From the NCBI RefSeq assembly GCF_014692525.1, contig NZ_JACNYL010000003.1:124001-188000 (forward strand): DNA of 64,000 nucleotides. Reading direction: 5' to 3'. Each line of letters starts with the position of its first letter. Position 1 is the first letter of the stretch. Position numbers and translations under genes: made by a program. Positions 10,493-19,242 of this stretch are shown here, in pieces. This DNA comes from Sphingobacterium chuzhouense. GTDB taxonomy: Bacteria; Bacteroidota; Bacteroidia; Sphingobacteriales; Sphingobacteriaceae. The notes under the pieces were generated by a model, which had not been told where the DNA came from, ran no database searches, and worked only from the letters and a program-made list of their open reading frames with translations.

Positions 10493-11062
10493 TTACATTA
10501 AAAAAATAAGGAAGGAGTTTTTTCCGAGATAGGTCCTCAATTTCTTAAGGATAGATGTCATGTGATTTTCCACCGTCTTTTCCGAAATATTCATCTCTGT
10601 AGCGATTTCTTTATTCGTCTTATATTGTTCCCTACTTAAACGAAAAATCTTTTGGGCTTTGGGAGGAAGGGTATTTACAAATTCCGCGATGATGAGCTTT
10701 AGCTCTTTAATTTCTAGCGGATCTTCAATCAAAAGAACTTCTTGAAAAGGAACCGTATTTAAAATAGCTTCTCTTCGACGACTAGTCGAGATTATCCGCA
10801 GCACACGATATTTGACTGCGGCTATTAGATATCCTTTAAGTTTAGAAATTTTAAGGTGACGGCGGTTAGTCCAAAACCAGACGAAAATATCCTGGATAAC
10901 ATCTGTACATTCCTCTTCATCTTGTAAAATATTGTAGGCAAACTGGTACATGAGGCTGGCATATCGATCATAAATAGTACTGAAAGCCTTACTGTCATCC
11001 TTTTTCAATAAGTCGATTAATACCTCATCGGAATAATCAGTATATGGACTAACTTCAGTCAT
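10493..11062 (-). CDS. ECF RNA polymerase sigma factor (sigma-70 family, PUL regulator)
   Basis: Extracytoplasmic-function sigma factor, 189 residues, with region 2 (about 25-90, including DEEECTDVIQDIFVWFW) and region 4 helix-turn-helix (about 125-175, NKEIATEMNISEKTVENHMT). It is the positive regulator paired with the FecR protein that follows. The sequence between the two genes contains small inverted repeats (AGGGG-ATG-CCCCT near 10465-10477) and no clear promoter. Upstream there are only about 120 bp before an insertion element, so its own promoter must lie in 11063-11180 or transcription may enter from the element. Confidence 0.93.
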   Translation of the reverse strand: MTEVSPYTDYSDEVLIDLLKKDDSKAFSTIYDRYASLMYQFAYNILQDEEECTDVIQDIFVWFWTNRRHLKISKLKGYLIAAVKYRVLRIISTSRRREAILNTVPFQEVLLIEDPLEIKELKLIIAEFVNTLPPKAQKIFRLSREQYKTNKEIATEMNISEKTVENHMTSILKKLRTYLGKNSFLIFLM

Positions 11063-11160
11063 TGGGAAGATTTATTTACCCGCAAAGAACGCAAATAAAG
11101 TAGGAATAATCAAATTTTCTCCGGCTTCAGCGGTATTTTCCAGTGTTCGAAATATAACAT

Positions 11161-11182
11161 AAAAAAAGCTGCCTTTTGGACT
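11161..11182 (-). terminator. 3' half of the THX terminator, displaced by the insertion element
   Basis: Read on the minus strand this is AGTCCAAAAGGCAGC followed by seven T. GGCAGCTT pairs with AAGCTGTC at the 3' end of the THX gene (12628-12635) on the other side of the insertion element, giving an 8-bp stem with one G-U pair and a U-tract. Removing the element and one copy of ACT restores an 18-nt loop. See the matching finding. Confidence 0.6.
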
Positions 11183-11204
11183 GCCCCCAAAAGTTTGGAC
11201 AAAA

Positions 11205-12044
11205 CTAGTTATTAGATTTGTAATAATGAGCTCGATATTCTGTCGGGCTCATTCCATTTAAATTTAGTTTTATTCGCTTTTTATTGTAATAGGAGATATA
11301 GTCTTTTATATCGCTTTTTAACTGCTCGGTTGATTCGTATTCTTTTAGATAGAAAAGCTCTGACTTTAATATTCCGAAGAAATTTTCAATTACAGCGTTA
11401 TCCAGGCAATTTCCTTTTCTGGACATGCTTTGGGTAATTCCGTTTTCCCTGAGCAGTTGTTGATACTTCTGCATTTGGTATTGCCATCCCTGATCTGAAT
11501 GTAATACCAACTGTGAGGATACTTTTGCCAGGGGCAGTGATTTTTTCACCATGTCCATTACCCCCTTAAAGAGGGGCCTGTCAGTAACTTCATAACTGAT
11601 AATTTCCTGATTGAACAGATCAATGATCGGGGCAAGGTAGAGCTTCTTTCCCCTGACCTTGAATTCTGTAACATCAGTAGCCCATTTTTGGGATGGTCTG
11701 TCAGCCTTGAATTCCCTGTTAAGAATATTGGGAGCGATCCTTCCCAGATCACCCCGGTAAGACCGGTATTTTTTCACCCTGATCAGGCTCTTCAATTTCA
11801 TTTCTCCCATCAGCCTAAGCACGGTCTTATGGTTGATGGCCATTCCATCCCGTTTGAGCAGCAGGGTAATACGGCAATAACCAAAACGCCCCTTATGGTC
11901 TTGGTATATCCTGCTGATCAGGTTCTTGACCTGTTCATATCTGTCCGGTTCCCCGGCTTTCCTGGAGTAATAATAAAAAGTACTCCTTGCCATTTTAATA
12001 CAACTCAACAGGATACCTAGGTCGAATTGATGCCTTAGCTCCAT
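11205..12044 (-). CDS. IS3-family transposase OrfB (DDE integrase domain)
   Basis: Catalytic subunit of the IS transposase, 279 residues. It has an HTH_21-like N-terminal region and an rve integrase core. The DDE residues are visible as WATDVTEF (first Asp), LVLHSDQGWQYQ (second Asp) and GNCLDNAVIENFFG (Glu). The ATG at 12042-12044 shares its A with the TAA of orfA, so translation is probably coupled; many IS3 elements instead fuse A and B by frameshift. The frame is uninterrupted. Confidence 0.93.
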   Translation of the reverse strand: MELRHQFDLGILLSCIKMARSTFYYYSRKAGEPDRYEQVKNLISRIYQDHKGRFGYCRITLLLKRDGMAINHKTVLRLMGEMKLKSLIRVKKYRSYRGDLGRIAPNILNREFKADRPSQKWATDVTEFKVRGKKLYLAPIIDLFNQEIISYEVTDRPLFKGVMDMVKKSLPLAKVSSQLVLHSDQGWQYQMQKYQQLLRENGITQSMSRKGNCLDNAVIENFFGILKSELFYLKEYESTEQLKSDIKDYISYYNKKRIKLNLNGMSPTEYRAHYYKSNN

Positions 12045-12577
12045 TATGGCTTGCGCTTGTTTTCTTCTTGAGCTAAGGCTTGGAGCTTTTTTAGCAAAGC
12101 ATTTTCCGCCCGTAAATACTCGTTCTCCTGCAAAAGTTCCTCCTCACGGCTAAGTGGCTTATTCGATTTTCTAACTTTCCGCTTGATCTGTTGGTTCGCT
12201 TTCTTAGTCATAGGTCGTCTTCCTTTAGTCCGAGGCTCCAATCCTGCCGGACCAAACTCATCCAGCCTTTTCTGCCAGTTGATGATGTGGGCATCCGAGG
12301 AAAGGTCGAAGCGTACGCGGGCCTCTTTCAAAGATAAGCTTTCTTCACGGATTGCCCTAAGGACCGACAACTTAAAAGTCGGACTAAAGATCCTTTTCCC
12401 TTTTCTGGGAAGCAGTCCTGCAGACCCATGATGCTTATATATACTATACCAGGTCTCAAGTAGCGAATAGGTAATTCCCAATTCTTCACCAAGAGATTTC
12501 GCCGAGCGATAATGCTCATCCATCTGTTTAACACAGGCCAACTTAAATTCAAAACTGTGTCTCTTTTTCTTATCCAT
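12044..12577 (-). CDS. IS3-family transposase OrfA (helix-turn-helix protein)
   Basis: DNA-binding subunit of the IS. I place the start at 12577 (MDKKKRHSFEFKLACVKQ), which lies inside the element; the longer frame from 12622 begins outside it in the flank. The 177-residue product has two helix-turn-helix repeats (about 10-55, AKSLGEELGITYSLLETWY, and about 65-110) and a charged C-terminal leucine-zipper-like helix (EEELLQENEYLRAENALLKK), the usual OrfA layout. It ends in TAATG overlapping orfB. Confidence 0.9.
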   Translation of the reverse strand: MDKKKRHSFEFKLACVKQMDEHYRSAKSLGEELGITYSLLETWYSIYKHHGSAGLLPRKGKRIFSPTFKLSVLRAIREESLSLKEARVRFDLSSDAHIINWQKRLDEFGPAGLEPRTKGRRPMTKKANQQIKRKVRKSNKPLSREEELLQENEYLRAENALLKKLQALAQEENKRKP

Positions 12578-12624
12578 AAAAAATGCCCCCAGAAAGTGTC
12601 TAACTTTTTGGGGGCACTGCATTT

Positions 12625-12744
12625 TTAGACAGCTTCTTCTTTTTTATCTTCCACTTTTGCTTTGGGATGCTTTCTTGGGCGTTTCTTTCCATACGATCCC
12701 ATAATAATTTTTCCTCTACGTGTTTTTTTATCTCCTTTACCCAT
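12625..12744 (-). CDS. 30S ribosomal protein THX
   Basis: Short 39-residue basic protein beginning MGKGDKKTRRGKIIMGSYGK and continuing KRPRKHPKAK before an acidic tail. This is the pattern of the THX-type 30S subunit protein of Bacteroidota. The ATG is at 12742-12744 and the stop TAA at 12625-12627. The insertion element begins nine bases past the stop codon, inside what looks like the terminator loop of this gene. The coding frame itself is intact. The gene is easily missed because of its length. Confidence 0.85.
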   Translation of the reverse strand: MGKGDKKTRRGKIIMGSYGKKRPRKHPKAKVEDKKEEAV

Positions 12745-12839
12745 AGTTTTGTATTTAAATTTTACAATTATTGATCGATTAAAAGCAATTTAATAATTAT
12801 AGCGTTTAAATCCAAGTACAAGAGGAAATTTATTGCGCC

Positions 12840-14377
<1,538 letters not shown>

Positions 14378-14561
14378 AAATTTCATTTTTTTATAAACGT
14401 TAGACAATCCCATTACAATAGGTTTAACGCGTCCCTTTATATACTCATCCGGCCATTAGTACTTACAATTTGGCAAACTATTTGCTTTCGTTTATCCAAA
14501 TCCAATAGGTGAATGAATAAAATCTGATAGCTTCATCACCTTAAAAAAACAATTTATTAAG

Positions 14562-15065
14562 ATGAAAAAGATATTTTTATCATTATTAGCAGCTTCATTT
14601 GTGGTTGCTGGTGCACAAGAAGTAACTGCACAAGCACGTTACCGAACAGCTTTGGGATTAGGTATAGATGTGGGAGATGGCCCAACATTAGTAGGCCCCC
14701 AAATAAAGCACTTTTTTGATGGTACAAACGCAGGGAATGCCCAAGTATTGTTTGGCGATGATGTCACCGTCTTGGGTGTGGATTATTCATATAACCAAGC
14801 GATTGCTGGAACAAATGGTTTGAACTGGTATGTAGGTGTTGGTCCACAACTAGCGTTTGTTGATCGCGGACGTTGGTGGTACAACGACTGGGATGACGAC
14901 GATCGTACGTATTTCGCACTTCGTCCGGCAGCAGGATTGGAATTTAAAATACCGTCAGCTCCACTAGCTTTCCATTTTGATTGGAAACCTTGGTGGAACT
15001 TATCCAATAGGAGCCACTTTGAACCGGCACGTTTTACGTTAGGATTCAAATTTACGTTAAAGTAA
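14562..15065 (+). CDS. Predicted outer-membrane beta-barrel protein
   Basis: A 167-residue protein with a clear signal peptide (MKKIFLSLLAASFVVAGAQE, cleavage probably after TAQA). The mature part alternates polar and hydrophobic residues with many aromatics (WYVGVGPQLAFVDRGRWWYN), ends in FTLGFKFTLK, and reads as a small beta-barrel of OmpA/OmpX-like size. I do not recognise a named family. The DDDD-rich stretch (about 108-112) could be an external loop. It stands alone, with an inverted repeat just after the stop. Confidence 0.65.
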   Translation: MKKIFLSLLAASFVVAGAQEVTAQARYRTALGLGIDVGDGPTLVGPQIKHFFDGTNAGNAQVLFGDDVTVLGVDYSYNQAIAGTNGLNWYVGVGPQLAFVDRGRWWYNDWDDDDRTYFALRPAAGLEFKIPSAPLAFHFDWKPWWNLSNRSHFEPARFTLGFKFTLK

Positions 15066-15072
15066 ATCAAAA

Positions 15073-15142
15073 AGGGTGGGCAGATGAAATTTTCGCATAT
15101 TTCTGGATAGTATTTGCGTTGTACTTTATCTTTGCCCACCCT
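15073..15142 (+). repeat. 10-bp perfect inverted repeat with 50-bp spacer
   Basis: AGGGTGGGCA at 15073-15082 is matched exactly by TGCCCACCCT at 15133-15142. It starts 7 bp after the preceding stop codon. It may act as a terminator-like structure, but the loop is unusually long and there is no T-tract. A small element with terminal inverted repeats is another possibility; no flanking duplication is visible. Confidence 0.5.
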
Positions 15143-15259
15143 GCCATTAATTGAATTTAATCTGGATGGCTCATTGCAGTCTTTCGAACAAAATTAAACC
15201 GTCTTTTTAATCTAAAGGGTGAAGAAAACACTATCTTCATCCAAATTTATGCTAAAGTT

Positions 15260-15736
15260 ATGAATAAACATTTCCGCTACTCGGATTGGGCAAGCAAATT
15301 TGTTTGTACAATATTGCTATGTCTCTTATTCACATTTTCTCGCAGTCAAGGCAAGGAGTTACAAGGAAAATGGGTTTTAGATATCACGTTAGAAGAAGAT
15401 GGAAATTCGGTATCCGTCAGACATCCTATGTTCTCCGCGTATCTCGTGTATGAATTTAAGGATACCCAATTGTTCATTAATGACAAACCTTTATCGGTGA
15501 CATATATGGAGTCGAATACAATAAAAACACCGTATCAAACATTACATTACACATTAGATAGTATATACTTATTCGTTCGCGAACAAAATGAAAATGTAAC
15601 GCTGGCATTTCTTCGGGAGGAAGACTTCCTCAATCATAATCCAGTCTTTCGATCAAAAACTGTGATAAGAGACGGTAAAGAAGTTATCGTAAAAAACGAT
15701 TTACCGATATCCGATTTGACAATGAGCTGGAATTAA
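15260..15736 (+). CDS. Hypothetical exported protein; 5' part of a probable two-frame TonB-like gene
   Basis: Read alone this is a 158-residue protein with an N-terminal hydrophobic signal/anchor (about 14-30) and a lipocalin-like opening GKELQGKWVLDITLEEDG. It stops soon after an A AAA AAC heptamer at 15691-15697 that is in the correct phase for -1 slippage. The -1 frame has been open since 15679 and continues with good coding character to 16269. A slip would give a 336-residue protein (146 + 190). So this is either the short product of a programmed frameshift, or one half of a gene broken by a one-base insertion. No function can be assigned. Confidence 0.6.
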   Translation: MNKHFRYSDWASKFVCTILLCLLFTFSRSQGKELQGKWVLDITLEEDGNSVSVRHPMFSAYLVYEFKDTQLFINDKPLSVTYMESNTIKTPYQTLHYTLDSIYLFVREQNENVTLAFLREEDFLNHNPVFRSKTVIRDGKEVIVKNDLPISDLTMSWN

Positions 15737-16269
15737 ATCATTATATAATCAAAAACACCCCCCTCCTAGACAAGCAAACACATAGAAACATCCATGTTGA
15801 GGTTGAATTCATAGTTGATACCACCAATAACATACGAGACATTCGATTCTTATCCCCCGTAGATCCCAGTATGCAAAAACAATGTACCCGCACAATAGAA
15901 CGTTCAAAACGGTACTTCCATAATAATACGGGAAAAGACGTGCTCATTACGGAGAATTTCAATTTTTTTAAAATGTTCGAGGGCATAGATGGAAATCAAA
16001 CAAAACAGGCTTATGAATATTATAGAAAAGGTGAAAAACTTTTCACAATTGGGGATTACGAGCATGCAATTATGGAATACGAAAAGGCAAAAATAAATGA
16101 AATCGACCCAAAACGATATGGTGGTTTGTTTTACAATGATTTAATCATTCATTTAGGTATTTCTTATATCGCGACCGAACAAAAAGAAAAAGCGTGCAAT
16201 ACGTTCCGTTTAATCGGTGATGAAACTAATTTTCGAGTCCGTAATTACTTAAAATTCTTCTGTTTGTAG
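15679..16269 (+). CDS. TonB C-terminal-like plus TPR segment in the -1 frame, no obvious own start
   Basis: This frame is open from just after a TAA at 15676. Its first ATG is 15871, but the translation upstream of that ATG already looks coding: HVEVEFIVDTTNNIRDIRFL followed by SPVDPSM resembles the beta-strand core of a TonB C-terminal domain (typical form VxFxVDxxGxIxDIKVxxxVDP). Downstream residues contain about two TPR-like helical hairpins (AYEYYRKGEKLFTIGDYEHA). A start at 15871 would cut the TonB-like domain in two, so translation by -1 frameshift from the upstream frame at 15697 is more sensible. The coordinates given are the open frame, not a proven start. Confidence 0.55.
   Translation, partial: RSYRKKRFTDIRFDNELELNHYIIKNTPLLDKQTHRNIHVEVEFIVDTTNNIRDIRFLSPVDPSMQKQCTRTIERSKRYFHNNTGKDVLITENFNFFKMFEGIDGNQTKQAYEYYRKGEKLFTIGDYEHAIMEYEKAKINEIDPKRYGGLFYNDLIIHLGISYIATEQKEKACNTFRLIGDETNFRVRNYLKFFCL
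15691..15697 (+). promoter_or_regulatory. Candidate -1 ribosomal frameshift heptamer A AAA AAC
   Basis: The heptamer sits in the zero frame as GTA AAA AAC, the exact X XXY YYZ phase. After a one-base backward slip the next codon is CGA and the frame stays open to 16269. No strong stimulatory hairpin is evident just downstream by eye. Confidence 0.45.
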
Positions 16270-16320
16270 TGCAATAAAATACACGTCTTCAAAATTGAAA
16301 AAAACACTATCTTTGCACTA
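16267..16320 (+). promoter_or_regulatory. metN promoter -7 element inside an 8-bp inverted repeat
   Basis: TATCTTTG at 16308-16315 matches the Bacteroidota -7 consensus and would place the transcript start about 5 bp before the metN ATG, so the mRNA would be nearly leaderless. TAGTGCAA (16267-16274) and TTGCACTA (16313-16320) form a perfect 8-bp inverted repeat around the promoter. This could be an operator; no SAM-riboswitch-sized leader exists. Confidence 0.45.
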
Positions 16321-16326
16321 GATTAT

Positions 16327-17073
16327 ATGATTAAGCTAGAGCAAGTCAGTAAAATATTCTATAAAAAAAAAAGGGAGATTCAAGCCCTTAAAGATATTAC
16401 CCTCCGGATAGAAAAGGGAGATATTTTTGGCATTATCGGTTATTCTGGTTCTGGAAAGAGTACGCTTGTGCGTACGATTAATCTGTTAGAGCGCCCCACT
16501 TCGGGGAGCATATATTTGTCGGGCAAAAATATCGTATCACTTTCGGAAAAAGAGTTAATTCCACTTCGACGGAAGATAGGCATGATCTTCCAACATTTTA
16601 ACTTGCTGTCATCCCGCACCGTTTTTGATAACATTGCTTTTCCGCTACAGCTGACAGGAATGACTAAAGCAGAAATAAGCCAAAAAGTAGATAACTTGCT
16701 GGATATGGTAGATTTATCCGAAAAACGAGACGAGTACCCGGCGGCATTATCTGGCGGACAAAAGCAACGGGTGGCTATTGCTAGAGCATTGGCTTCTGAT
16801 CCTGAGATACTTCTTTGTGATGAAGCTACAAGTGCTTTAGATCCTCAAACAACGCGTTCTATCCTTTCCCTTTTAAAACGTATTAACCGCGAACTGGGCA
16901 TTACGATCATATTGATTACGCATCAAATGGAAGTCGTGCGTGCGATATGTAGCCGGGTAGCTGTTATATCCGAAGGCGAATTAGTCGAAGAAAACGACGT
17001 AAACACGTTATTTGAACTTCCGAAATCTCCTATCACAAAGGAATTGTTAAATCCCACCTTGACCATTGATTAA
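16327..17073 (+). CDS. metN: Methionine ABC transporter ATP-binding protein
   Basis: ATPase of a D-/L-methionine importer, first gene of metNIQ. The 248-residue product has Walker [10 protein letters not shown], the Q-loop near MIFQHFNLL, signature [15 protein letters not shown] and Walker [13 protein letters not shown] followed by the H-loop ITHQ. It is about 90 residues shorter than E. coli MetN and lacks the C-terminal NIL/ACT-like domain that mediates methionine trans-inhibition. Its stop overlaps the preferred start frame of metI by 8 bp. The identity as MetN rather than another polar amino-acid ATPase rests on the MetI and MetQ neighbours. Confidence 0.9.
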   Translation: MIKLEQVSKIFYKKKREIQALKDITLRIEKGDIFGIIGYSGSGKSTLVRTINLLERPTSGSIYLSGKNIVSLSEKELIPLRRKIGMIFQHFNLLSSRTVFDNIAFPLQLTGMTKAEISQKVDNLLDMVDLSEKRDEYPAALSGGQKQRVAIARALASDPEILLCDEATSALDPQTTRSILSLLKRINRELGITIILITHQMEVVRAICSRVAVISEGELVEENDVNTLFELPKSPITKELLNPTLTID

Positions 17074-17740
17074 TAAAGTGAATATGTCTGAAGCAACATT
17101 TTGGTTATTGGCAAATGGTACTTGGGAAACCATTGTGATGACGTTTTCTTCCGGATTCTTTAGTTTTCTGATCGGATTGCCGCTAGGCATATTACTATTT
17201 TTAACACGTGAACGGCAATTACTCGCAAACAGACCATTGAACAGCACTATCGCATTTTTTGTAAACATTTTCCGCTCCATTCCTTTTATTATCCTCATAG
17301 TATGGATGATTCCTTTTACCCGCGCCTTAGTGGGAACCTCTATCGGTATGGAAGCGGCTATCGTACCGTTAAGCATCGGTGCCGCGCCTTTTGTCGCGCG
17401 TTTAGTGGAAAACTGCCTGCTGGAGATTCCATATGGCATCATAGAAGCAGCTCGATCTATGGGAGCGACAACAATGCAAATTGTTCGCAAAGTGCTTATT
17501 CCAGAAGCCCTTCCTGCGTTGATAAATAGCGCTTCTCTTACACTCATCACATTAGTGGGGTATTCCGCAATGGGTGGCGCTGTAGGTGCTGGCGGATTAG
17601 GACATATTGGGTATCAATATGGGTATGTAGGTTATGACGCGTTAATTATGAATATGGTGCTCGTGCTATTGATTGCTATCGTATTCGGAATACAGTTTAT
17701 CGGCGACCGATTATCGAAATATGTGGATCATAGAAAGTGA
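17066..17740 (+). CDS. metI: Methionine ABC transporter permease
   Basis: Inner-membrane permease of the methionine importer, 224 residues with five to six membrane helices and the coupling motif [20 protein letters not shown] that contacts MetN. The start may be 17066 (overlapping metN by 8 bp) or 17084 (MSEATFWLL). Length agrees with the family. The stop codon TGA is the first triplet of a run of five degenerate 7-bp repeats that fills the gap to metQ. Confidence 0.92.
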   Translation: MINKVNMSEATFWLLANGTWETIVMTFSSGFFSFLIGLPLGILLFLTRERQLLANRPLNSTIAFFVNIFRSIPFIILIVWMIPFTRALVGTSIGMEAAIVPLSIGAAPFVARLVENCLLEIPYGIIEAARSMGATTMQIVRKVLIPEALPALINSASLTLITLVGYSAMGGAVGAGGLGHIGYQYGYVGYDALIMNMVLVLLIAIVFGIQFIGDRLSKYVDHRK

Positions 17741-17772
17741 TGAGTGATGAATTATGGGTGATAAGTTATAAA
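17738..17772 (+). repeat. Five degenerate 7-bp tandem repeats between metI and metQ
   Basis: Successive heptads are TGATGAG, TGATGAA, TTATGGG, TGATAAG and TTATAAA, with no slip. They begin at the metI stop codon and end five bases before the metQ ATG. The same 7-bp periodicity is seen at 50229-50326 and 53936-53970. Confidence 0.6.
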
Positions 17773-17776
17773 AAAT

Positions 17777-18586
17777 ATGTACAATACAATCAAATCTTTA
17801 TTTAGTTCAGCGTTTATCGTAGCCACCCTTTTATCCTGTGGTGGAGGCAACCGTTCTTCCGATATCCTTCGGGTAGGTGTACAGGCAGGCCCTGAATACA
17901 GTTTGGCAGAGGAAGCTAAAAAGGTAGCAAAAGAAAAATACAATCTAGAGGTCGAACTGATTTCTTTTAATGATTACGTTATGCCAAACGAGGCTTTACA
18001 TCAAGGTGATATTGACGTTAATGTTTTCCAGACGACTCCTTATTTGGACGACCAAATGGCAAGTAGAGGATATAAACTAGCCATTGTAGGCAATACCTTT
18101 GTTTATCCTATGGCCGGTTATTCCAAGAAAATAAAAAATATAAGTGAGCTTAAATCTGGAGACACGGTGGTTATTCCTAATGATCCTACTAATTTGGGCA
18201 GAGCACTTTTGCTCATGCAGGAAGTTGGTCTTATCCAACTACGAGATGACGTAGGGTTACTACCTCGTTCACAAGATATTATTAAAAACGAGTTAAATCT
18301 TAAAATTATCGAGTTAGAAGCTCCCCAGCTGCCGAGGACATTGGATGACGACAAAGTTGCTGTGGCGGTTATCAACAATAATTTTGCAGCAAGTCATAAT
18401 CTGACGGCAAAAGACAATGGCATTTTTGTAGAAAATGAGAAATCGCCCTACGTAAATATCATTGTGAGTCGGGAGGATAACAAAGAGGACGAAAAAGTAT
18501 TAAGTTTTGCAAAAGCTTATCAATCCGAAGAAGTAGAAGCTGTAGCGAACAAGGTGTTTAAAGGCGGAGCTATAAAAGGCTGGTAG
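17777..18586 (+). CDS. metQ: Methionine-binding lipoprotein
   Basis: Substrate-binding lipoprotein (NlpA/MetQ family) of the methionine importer, 269 residues. The signal peptide ends in the lipobox LLSCGG, so Cys about 21 would be lipidated. The mature part shows the family's opening DILRVGVQAGPEYSLAEEA and the stretch GDIDVNVFQTTPYLDDQM. Its position after metN and metI fixes the role. A strong stem-loop follows the stop codon. Confidence 0.93.
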   Translation: MYNTIKSLFSSAFIVATLLSCGGGNRSSDILRVGVQAGPEYSLAEEAKKVAKEKYNLEVELISFNDYVMPNEALHQGDIDVNVFQTTPYLDDQMASRGYKLAIVGNTFVYPMAGYSKKIKNISELKSGDTVVIPNDPTNLGRALLLMQEVGLIQLRDDVGLLPRSQDIIKNELNLKIIELEAPQLPRTLDDDKVAVAVINNNFAASHNLTAKDNGIFVENEKSPYVNIIVSREDNKEDEKVLSFAKAYQSEEVEAVANKVFKGGAIKGW

Positions 18587-18593
18587 TTAAATT

Positions 18594-18626
18594 ATTTTAC
18601 AGAGCCATCATGTGGCTCTGTAAAAT
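18594..18626. terminator. Bidirectional stem-loop between metQ and the methyltransferase gene
   Basis: ATTTTACAGAGCCA (18594-18607), loop TCATG, TGGCTCTGTAAAAT (18613-18626): a perfect 14-bp stem between two convergent genes. The AT ends of the stem supply short T-runs in both directions. Confidence 0.8.
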
Positions 18627-18634
18627 ATTGGTTG

Positions 18635-19162
18635 TTAACGATTTGGAACAGTCCACAAAAATATAGTACTACCGTCCACTGTTATTGTCTTTTCAGGTTC
18701 CCAGTCACCCATATCAAAAGCATGCGATACAATGCGTGTTCCGGGTTTCAGTTCTTCCAAGATTTTCGGACGCAATTTCAAATTGACTTCAGGGAGTAAG
18801 TAAAGTGTTAATACATCTGCTTTGCTAAAGTCAAAATCAAATAGATTTCCTTGAATAAAGGTCACTTTGTCTGTTACACCTGCTTCTTTTGCATTTTCAT
18901 TGGCTTCCTTTATACGTTGTGGATCGAGATCAACACCTGTAGAGGTAGCTCCACGTTTCGCTGCAGAGATTGCGATACGTCCGTCACCACAACCTAAATC
19001 ATAATGGACATCCCCCGCTTTCACTCCTGCCAAATCCAACATTGCATCTACGACGGGTTGTTTTGTAGGTACGTAAGGAACATCCAAATTAGGTTTCTGC
19101 GCAAATACCTGGAAACCCACTAACAAACAAAACACCAGTAAATAATTTTTCAATGCATTCAT
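18635..19162 (-). CDS. Class I SAM-dependent methyltransferase with signal peptide
   Basis: A 175-residue Rossmann-fold methyltransferase whose SAM-binding motif I is YDLGCGDGRIAI (about 58-69), with the motif II acid in TGVDLDPQRI. Unusually it begins with a convincing signal peptide (MNALKNYLLVFCLLVGFQVF, then AQ). SAM is not expected in the periplasm, so the export, the start choice or the true cofactor is open. The fold resembles protein-lysine/Dot1-like methyltransferases, but the target is unknown. A TATTTTTG -7 element is present at 19183-19190 on the minus strand. Confidence 0.8.
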   Translation of the reverse strand: MNALKNYLLVFCLLVGFQVFAQKPNLDVPYVPTKQPVVDAMLDLAGVKAGDVHYDLGCGDGRIAISAAKRGATSTGVDLDPQRIKEANENAKEAGVTDKVTFIQGNLFDFDFSKADVLTLYLLPEVNLKLRPKILEELKPGTRIVSHAFDMGDWEPEKTITVDGSTIFLWTVPNR

Positions 19163-19242
19163 CTTATTTTAATTTAAAGGGTCAAAAATATATTTCATTT
19201 AATTATTGTAAAAGCCCAACATACTATAGTAGTACGCCAAAA

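Larger units (their letters stand above)
11183..12615 (-). mobile_element. Complete IS3-family insertion sequence
   Basis: The element has imperfect 19-bp terminal inverted repeats (left GCCCCCAAAAGTTTGGACA, right on the opposite strand GCCCCCAAAAAGTTAGACA, 16 of 19 matching). It is flanked by a 3-bp direct repeat ACT (11180-11182 and 12616-12618); because of the next G the duplication could also be read as ACTG. It carries orfA and orfB on the minus strand joined by a TAATG stop-start overlap. Both frames and the DDE triad are intact, so it may be active. Its ends could be drawn one base further out as TG...CA, but then no target duplication is seen. Confidence 0.85.

Noticed and set aside
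11182..12616. Drawing the IS ends as TG...CA
   Set aside because: This gives no target duplication (GAC and CTG flanks), while moving each end in by one base gives a 3-bp ACT duplication and still symmetrical repeats.
12578..12622. Longer start for the IS orfA at 12622
   Set aside because: That ATG lies outside the element's inverted repeat, in the host flank; the start at 12577 is inside the IS and fits the family.
16270..16326. A SAM riboswitch before metN
   Set aside because: The space between the predicted transcription start and the ATG is only a few bases.
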